In this document: positions 20,550 through 24,942 of the stretch, piece after piece | Numbering within the stretch: position 1 is the stretch's first letter | How the letters are laid out: each line of letters begins with the position of its first letter | DNA from: CAWVWF01 sp963933885 | GTDB taxonomy: Bacteria > Bacteroidota > Bacteroidia > Flavobacteriales_C > GCA-002722245 | Assembly (NCBI GenBank): GCA_963933885.1 | Contig: CAWVWF010000025.1 | Span: forward strand, 1 to 24,942 | Direction: 5' to 3' | DNA length: 24,942 nt | The notes under the pieces: generated by a model | Told to the model about the DNA's origin: nothing | Seen by the model: only the letters and a program-made list of their open reading frames with translations | The model's database searches: none | Made by a program: the position numbers and the translations under genes

Positions 20550-22253
20550 TTAAAGATTGTTACCAATAAAAATGGATTCGAGCCCTTCCTGTAGTTTTTC
20601 CTTAGTAATTGGTTTTCCAATAAAAAAGTCCATTCCTTCATTAAGATACCTTTCAATATCATTTGATAATGCGTTTGCTGTTAATGCACAAATTGGCGGA
20701 ACATTTTTGTAGTTATCTCTGATATGTTTTGTTGTTTCTAGACCATTCATTCCCGGCATTTGAATGTCCATTAGAATTAAATCAAATTTCCCCTCCTCGA
20801 ACTTTTCAATAGCAAGTTCTCCATTAAGAGCTGTTTCAACTGTGCAGCCTACAGAACTAAGCATAAGTGAAGCTATTTTAAGGTTTACCTTGATGTCGTC
20901 TACAACTAGTATGTGTTTATTAAACGAAGAAGATTTTGTTTTTTTATCGGCAATGTTCTTTACTTGAATATCTGAAGGTTCTATTAAATCAATTAAAAAC
21001 CAAAACACACTTCCCTCACCAACTTCACTATCTACTCCTAACTCACCATTTAATAATTCAATTATGTTTTTGGATATCGTTAAACCTAATCCTGTCCCTT
21101 TTATTGATTTACTAATACTTTGATCGAGTTGTTGAAACTGAGAGAATACAATTTGTTTATCTGCTTTTGAAATACCTATTCCGGTATCGATCACTTCAAC
21201 TTTTAGTTTTAATCTAGAATTAGCTGTTTGTACTGTTGATATACTAATTGTCACTTTACCTTCATCAGTAAATTTAACAGCATTATTAAGAAGATTGGTT
21301 ACTACTTGAATGAGTTTTACTTTATCAGATAAGATATAATCAGGAATGTCCTTCGTAAACTTAACCTCAAGTTCTATCCCTTTTTCTGAGGCATTAAGTT
21401 GAAATAAATTGATTAGTTTTTGAGTCTCATCCTTTACATTAAAAGGTGATAATTGAAGTTTCATTTCTCGAGATTCAAACTTAGATAAATCTAAAATATC
21501 ATTTAAAATCCCTAACAATTGATGTGATGAGTTATGAATAGTAGTTACAAATTCTTTTTGTTCCTTATCCATATTGTGGTTGTCCTTTAAAAGATCAACC
21601 ATTCCAATTATTCCATTCATTGGAGAACGGATCTCATGACTCATGTTTGCTAAGAATTCGTCTTTAGCTTTTTGAAGCATTTTCAGTTCGCTATAAAACA
21701 AATTAAAAAAGTAAAACAAAAAGGAGAAACTAAATATGTGTATCGAGTATTGAACAATATCTTTGATTCCATCTGTGATTTCGGATGTTGAGACATATTC
21801 TCCTTGGTAAAAAACTGATAAATAGACAAGAAAATTAAAAACCGAAAATGAGTATAGAAACTTCTTTTCATTATCTAATGATAATACATAAATAAGACCC
21901 GAAATAGTAAAGAAAAACACTTCCATGTTTAGGTCGTGAGGCATAATAAACGAAGTGGCTTTAATTGCAAACATAAAATTCAATAACAAAACACTTCTTC
22001 CAAGTTTAAAATAACCTTTGTTAATTAAGATTTTAGATGTAATGTGACCTATTCCACAGATCCCCAGCAAGAAAGCAAGTTCAAAATTTGAAAATGTAAA
22101 GAATAACGTTGAATAAATGATGCAAACTGGAATAAGTAAAAGAAGTGTCCCGTTGATAATTTTTATTCGTCTAGCAACTTCTTGTGATTTTGCTTTGTTA
22201 ATACCGCCTAATTGAAATTTTTCTATGTTTTTTTTTAAAAATGTAAGCATCAT
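20550..22253 (-). CDS. Membrane-bound hybrid histidine kinase with receiver domain
   Basis: This 567-residue hybrid sensor kinase has an N-terminal membrane region (about 33-190) of six or so hydrophobic segments with no separate periplasmic domain, so it probably senses through the membrane. The dimerisation/phosphoacceptor domain has H206 in the H-box ANMSHEIRSPMNGIIGM. The ATP-binding domain shows the N-box around N324 (LLNNAVKFTD), DTGIG at 356-360 and GTGLGL at 387-392. A linker leads to a receiver domain (about 446-562) with D452/D453, phosphoacceptor D496 (LILMDIQMPGMNG), T525 and K547. There is no HPt domain, so the phosphate must pass to a separate HPt protein, or the receiver tunes the kinase itself. 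No response regulator adjoins it. A -7 box lies 18 bases before the ATG. Confidence 0.93.
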   Translation of the reverse strand: MMLTFLKKNIEKFQLGGINKAKSQEVARRIKIINGTLLLLIPVCIIYSTLFFTFSNFELAFLLGICGIGHITSKILINKGYFKLGRSVLLLNFMFAIKATSFIMPHDLNMEVFFFTISGLIYVLSLDNEKKFLYSFSVFNFLVYLSVFYQGEYVSTSEITDGIKDIVQYSIHIFSFSFLFYFFNLFYSELKMLQKAKDEFLANMSHEIRSPMNGIIGMVDLLKDNHNMDKEQKEFVTTIHNSSHQLLGILNDILDLSKFESREMKLQLSPFNVKDETQKLINLFQLNASEKGIELEVKFTKDIPDYILSDKVKLIQVVTNLLNNAVKFTDEGKVTISISTVQTANSRLKLKVEVIDTGIGISKADKQIVFSQFQQLDQSISKSIKGTGLGLTISKNIIELLNGELGVDSEVGEGSVFWFLIDLIEPSDIQVKNIADKKTKSSSFNKHILVVDDIKVNLKIASLMLSSVGCTVETALNGELAIEKFEEGKFDLILMDIQMPGMNGLETTKHIRDNYKNVPPICALTANALSNDIERYLNEGMDFFIGKPITKEKLQEGLESIFIGNNL

Positions 22254-22270
22254 AATTTACTACGGTACAT

Positions 22271-22278
22271 CAAATGTA
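22271..22278 (-). promoter_or_regulatory. Candidate -7 box for the hybrid kinase gene
   Basis: On the minus strand this reads TACATTTG, an exact fit to TAnnTTTG, 18 bases before the kinase start at 22253. A -33 TTTG at the standard distance is not clear. Confidence 0.4.
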
Positions 22279-22415
22279 TTGTTTCAGTTTTGAAATGTTT
22301 GATACCTAATAAAAACAGTTGTCGTTATTTGTGAAATAAATAAAGAAGCGTTTATATCTGCTTTATGTATAATTTTAAAAAATATCTACTTTTTCTCAAA
22401 TTACAATATTATGTT

Positions 22416-22454
22416 ATCCAAGTGAAAACCCATTATCAAGATTTTCACTCGGAT
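22416..22454. terminator. Stem-loop after the lipoprotein gene
   Basis: ATCCAAGTGAAAA (22416-22428) pairs with TTTTCACTCGGAT (22442-22454) over 13 bp with one non-Watson-Crick position and a 13-base loop. It lies 27 bases beyond the stop of the minus-strand lipoprotein gene. The U-run is weak, so it may be a terminator or a 3' stabilising hairpin. Confidence 0.55.
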
Positions 22455-22480
22455 ACCCATATTCTACATTCTTATAATTT

Positions 22481-23833
22481 TTACTGATCCAATGTTTCTA
22501 AAGCCGTTTTTAATTCAGCAATACTAGAAACTGTTTTCAAATTTGAAGTGTCGAATACCATATTCTTTGATGCAGTTAAATCTTGCATGTCATATTTATA
22601 CTCATTTCCATCTTTATAATACAAAACTACTGTTATAGTCATTCCGTTAGGCAATCTATCAATTTGAAATTCGTCACCTGATAAGTGGTTACATGGAATA
22701 ACTCCATTTAAACTTTTAAAAACAAACCTAATCAAACAGGATTCAGGTACATTCGGGCATGTAAGTTTACAATTAAGTAATTGCCCGTATTTAGTGATTA
22801 ACCTATCAATATTACACCAGCTTAAAGAATTAAATTGAACAAACAAGCTGTCATTAATTTGGTTATGAATTCCAGCTCCATTCCCACTAAGAAAAAATCT
22901 ACAGTCATCTAAAAAGTAAAAAGCACCATTCCATGTTGGTACATCATTTACTTTAAGATTACTCATGTCGTAATGATGATCTCCTCCTTTACCATATTCA
23001 TTGAAAACTTGAGTTGAAACTCTTTCATCAACTAACTCATAAATCCAACAATCATGAGTAAAATTATAATGGAATGTTTCATGTCCATATTCCGAAGGGA
23101 AATCATTGTTAATGATATTTATTAATGAAGAATCTCTATTAAGCTGATCTCTTATTGATTTTGGAGTCAGTGCTTTAATTACATTGATAATATCCGTAAT
23201 CTTTTGTGTATTCGTTACTCTATCCGTTTTAAATAATTCATCTTTTAGTTCAGTAAGAATAGTACATCTATCCTTTTGAGCAGTATCCCCAATTGTCCAT
23301 TTTGCTTGTTCATTATTCATCCTACTTCTTCTATCACTATGATCTAAATACCAAGATCCAACTCCTGTTTTTTGAATGTAATTTGAATTGTAAACTGAAT
23401 AATTTATTCCTGAAGCCAATTCTAGTTCAATCCCATTTTGATGCACATTTATTTCAAATTCTCCATAAGATTCTAATGGACCATCCTCACTATTGGTAAG
23501 TACATCCGCAAAGATCATTTCTGATTTTTTAGTAATCTCGGTTATCTCAACAATAACATTTCCTTTTACTGGATTTCCATTTTTAAGAAAGGATTTCTCT
23601 GGAAAAGTAAATTCATTCCCGGCTGTAGTTAAAAACTGAAAACTGTTTGTAGCATCAACAGTGAAGTTTTGTTTGGTAGGTGCATAAAATTTAAGTTCAT
23701 CTACAACTGGATTTACCGTTGTGGTGGCGCCTTCATTATTATTTGAATTTCCATAACCAACTTCATTATTGTCTTTTTCACAAGCTACAAATACTATTGC
23801 AACTAACAATACAATCCCATATCCTCTTCTCAT
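22481..23833 (-). CDS. Large lipoprotein, unknown function
   Basis: This 450-residue predicted lipoprotein starts at the ATG at 23833 (MRRGYGIVLLVAIVFVAC), giving a typical signal peptide with the lipidated cysteine at 18. A GTG 13 codons earlier would spoil the signal peptide. After an Asn/Gly/Thr-rich linker (about 19-40), residues 55-150 form a strand-rich domain (EFTFPEKSFLKNGNPVKGNVIVEITEI ... MIFADVLTNSEDGPLESYGEFEI). This resembles a domain seen at the N-terminus of other Bacteroidota surface lipoproteins. The rest holds six or more cysteines (for example DRCTIL, HDCWIYE, DDCRFFL, SWCNID, LTCPNVPESC), which could form disulfides outside the cell. No enzyme motif is visible. It is probably monocistronic, with a stem-loop after the stop. 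Confidence 0.78.
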   Translation of the reverse strand: MRRGYGIVLLVAIVFVACEKDNNEVGYGNSNNNEGATTTVNPVVDELKFYAPTKQNFTVDATNSFQFLTTAGNEFTFPEKSFLKNGNPVKGNVIVEITEITKKSEMIFADVLTNSEDGPLESYGEFEINVHQNGIELELASGINYSVYNSNYIQKTGVGSWYLDHSDRRSRMNNEQAKWTIGDTAQKDRCTILTELKDELFKTDRVTNTQKITDIINVIKALTPKSIRDQLNRDSSLINIINNDFPSEYGHETFHYNFTHDCWIYELVDERVSTQVFNEYGKGGDHHYDMSNLKVNDVPTWNGAFYFLDDCRFFLSGNGAGIHNQINDSLFVQFNSLSWCNIDRLITKYGQLLNCKLTCPNVPESCLIRFVFKSLNGVIPCNHLSGDEFQIDRLPNGMTITVVLYYKDGNEYKYDMQDLTASKNMVFDTSNLKTVSSIAELKTALETLDQ

Positions 23834-23875
23834 AATCCAGTAGTTTTGTAGTAATATATGTCCACAAAACACCTG

Positions 23876-23904
23876 ATGTCAACTGAAAACATTTTATGTC
23901 AACT
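23876..23904 (-). promoter_or_regulatory. Two ATGTCAACT direct repeats, 20 bp apart
   Basis: The nine-base word ATGTCAACT occurs at 23876-23884 and 23896-23904, start to start exactly 20 bp, about two helical turns. On the minus strand each reads AGTTGACAT. The pair lies 43-71 bases upstream of the lipoprotein start at 23833, where a regulator would be expected to bind. The minus-strand TTGACA could also mimic a -35 box. Confidence 0.4.
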
Positions 23905-24018
23905 ATAAAAACAAAAGCATCAAACAAATTAATTGCAAATCGATTATTGTCCTACCATGTCCTAGTTAAGATTAATCACTAGACACAAATTAATGTGCAT
24001 ATTGATTAAAAAACTTTG

Positions 24019-24049
24019 TTGCAATCAACATATTAAATGCGGACATTTG
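24019..24049 (+). promoter_or_regulatory. Candidate promoter of the U32 gene
   Basis: TTG (24019-24021), a 20-base gap, then GACATTTG (24042-24049), matching TAnnTTTG except at its first base. It ends eight bases before the ATG at 24058, so the leader would be very short. Confidence 0.35.
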
Positions 24050-24057
24050 TGGTTCGT

Positions 24058-24942
24058 ATGAGTAAAAAGAAAGTTGAAATTTTAGCACCAGCTAAAAACC
24101 TGGTTCAAGGAATAGCTGCAATTAATGCAGGAGCAGATGCAGTATATGTAGGTTCACCAAAATTTGGTGCTCGTTCTAACGCTACAAATTCTTTAGAGGA
24201 TATTGCAGAGTTGGTTGAATATGCCCATTTATTTAAAGCACAAGTTTTTGTTGTTTTAAATACCATCTTATATGATGATGAAGTTCAGGAATGTGAATCT
24301 ATCATTCATGATTTATATAAGATAAAGGTTGATGCTTTGATTATTCAAGACATGGCGATCTTGGAAATGAACATACCTCCTATTGTTATTCATGCAAGTA
24401 CGCAGGCTAATAATGTGGATCCACAACATGTGAAATTCTTGGCTGATGCTGGAATGAAACGAGTTGTTTTGGCTAGAGAGTTAAACTTGGATCAAATAAA
24501 AGATATCAGTAACGCATCTGATGTAGAGCTTGAATTTTTTGTTTCGGGTGCTTTATGTGTTTCCTATAGCGGTAACTGTTATATGAGTGTTGCTAATGGT
24601 GAAAGAAGCGCCAACAGAGGTTCTTGTGCTCAAAACTGTAGATTACCTTATAACTTGGTAGATGGTCATGGAGACACCTTAATCTCAAATACACATTTAC
24701 TTTCCATTAAGGATTTAGATTTAAGTGATGAACTGCCTAACATGATTGAAGCAGGAGTTACTTCGTTTAAAATTGAAGGAAGGTTAAAGGATATTGTTTA
24801 TGTTAAAAACAATGTTTCTTACTTAAGAAAGAAATTAGATAGTTTCCTTGAAGGAAATGATAAATACATGAAGGCTTCTTCAGGAAGAACTTTTTTCAAC
24901 TTTGAGGCACAAATGGATCGTTCCTTTAACAGAGGTTATACA
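24058..24942 (+). CDS. U32-family protein (peptidase U32 / RNA hydroxylation type), partial
   Basis: The first 295 residues are present; the frame is open at the window end. The sequence begins KVEILAPAKNLVQGIAAINAGADAVYVG, the usual U32 start (PF01136). It contains the family signature FVSGALCVSYSGNCYMS ... ERSANRGSCAQNCRLPY at 161-198, with cysteines C167, C174, C190 and C194 of the set implicated in iron-sulfur binding. E. coli relatives RlhA and TrhP hydroxylate 23S rRNA or tRNA using prephenate-linked chemistry; other family members were described as collagenases. Which subgroup this is cannot be settled without the missing C-terminus. The position before GALC is usually His (FVHGALC) but is Ser163 here. 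It is divergent from the lipoprotein gene. Confidence 0.9.
   Translation, partial: MSKKKVEILAPAKNLVQGIAAINAGADAVYVGSPKFGARSNATNSLEDIAELVEYAHLFKAQVFVVLNTILYDDEVQECESIIHDLYKIKVDALIIQDMAILEMNIPPIVIHASTQANNVDPQHVKFLADAGMKRVVLARELNLDQIKDISNASDVELEFFVSGALCVSYSGNCYMSVANGERSANRGSCAQNCRLPYNLVDGHGDTLISNTHLLSIKDLDLSDELPNMIEAGVTSFKIEGRLKDIVYVKNNVSYLRKKLDSFLEGNDKYMKASSGRTFFNFEAQMDRSFNRGYT

Noticed and set aside
20351..20662. Minus-strand 103-codon frame overlapping the kinase 3' end and the next gene
   Set aside because: It overlaps the conserved receiver domain in another frame and the following gene, and has no coherent protein features.
23834..23872. GTG start at 23872 for the lipoprotein gene
   Set aside because: It would add 13 residues before the signal peptide. 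The ATG at 23833 gives a standard lipoprotein signal with a properly placed cysteine.

Overview
The window looks like chromosomal DNA of a free-living, probably marine Bacteroidota of the Flavobacteriia type. It is AT-rich. Two secreted proteins end in a type IX secretion (T9SS) type A sorting tail. Several start sites lack a Shine-Dalgarno sequence but carry the Bacteroidota -7 box TAnnTTTG. Lipoproteins carry short lipobox signals, and one has the GCTDP...DDGSC motif typical of the phylum. The species cannot be named from this sequence.

Layout. (1) 1-1210 is a repeat-rich intergenic block. A complete IS1595-family insertion sequence (159-1132, with 8-bp target duplications) sits in the loop of one arm of a palindromic, REP-like element. 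(2) 1358-2209 encodes a bestrophin-family channel, followed on the other strand by a Nudix hydrolase pseudogene (2238-2797) and about 400 bases of decayed sequence. (3) 3246-5395 on the minus strand holds a lipoprotein with a Gly-Thr repeat linker, a four-helix membrane protein and a small soluble protein of unknown function, with a REP-like inverted pair in the long gap. (4) 5604-8315 encodes a 903-residue exported protein joining a CAP domain to an OmpA-like segment. It faces, across a shared terminator hairpin, a 2,699-residue T9SS-secreted giant on the minus strand (8397-16496). (5) 16910-18417 is a two-gene plus-strand operon: a small lipoprotein and a secreted six-bladed propeller with a T9SS tail. 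(6) 18418-20418 contains palindromes, a possible HEPN-like protein, a four-helix membrane protein, a second REP-like pair and a small soluble protein. (7) 20550-22253 is a hybrid histidine kinase. (8) 22481-23833 is a large lipoprotein. (9) 24058 to the window end is the first part of a U32-family peptidase/RNA-hydroxylation protein.

How the genes work together. Most products are predicted to be envelope or cell-surface proteins: lipoproteins, T9SS cargo, a CAP/OmpA-like protein, membrane proteins and a membrane kinase. No T9SS machinery genes are in the window, so the cargo must use a system encoded elsewhere. I see no CRISPR array, tRNA, rRNA, prophage or complete defence system. The most distinctive structures are the IS insertion into the REP-like hairpin loop, the two covarying REP-like pairs in opposite arrangement, the CAP plus OmpA-like protein, the exact 42-residue propeller repeats, and the multi-lesion Nudix pseudogene.
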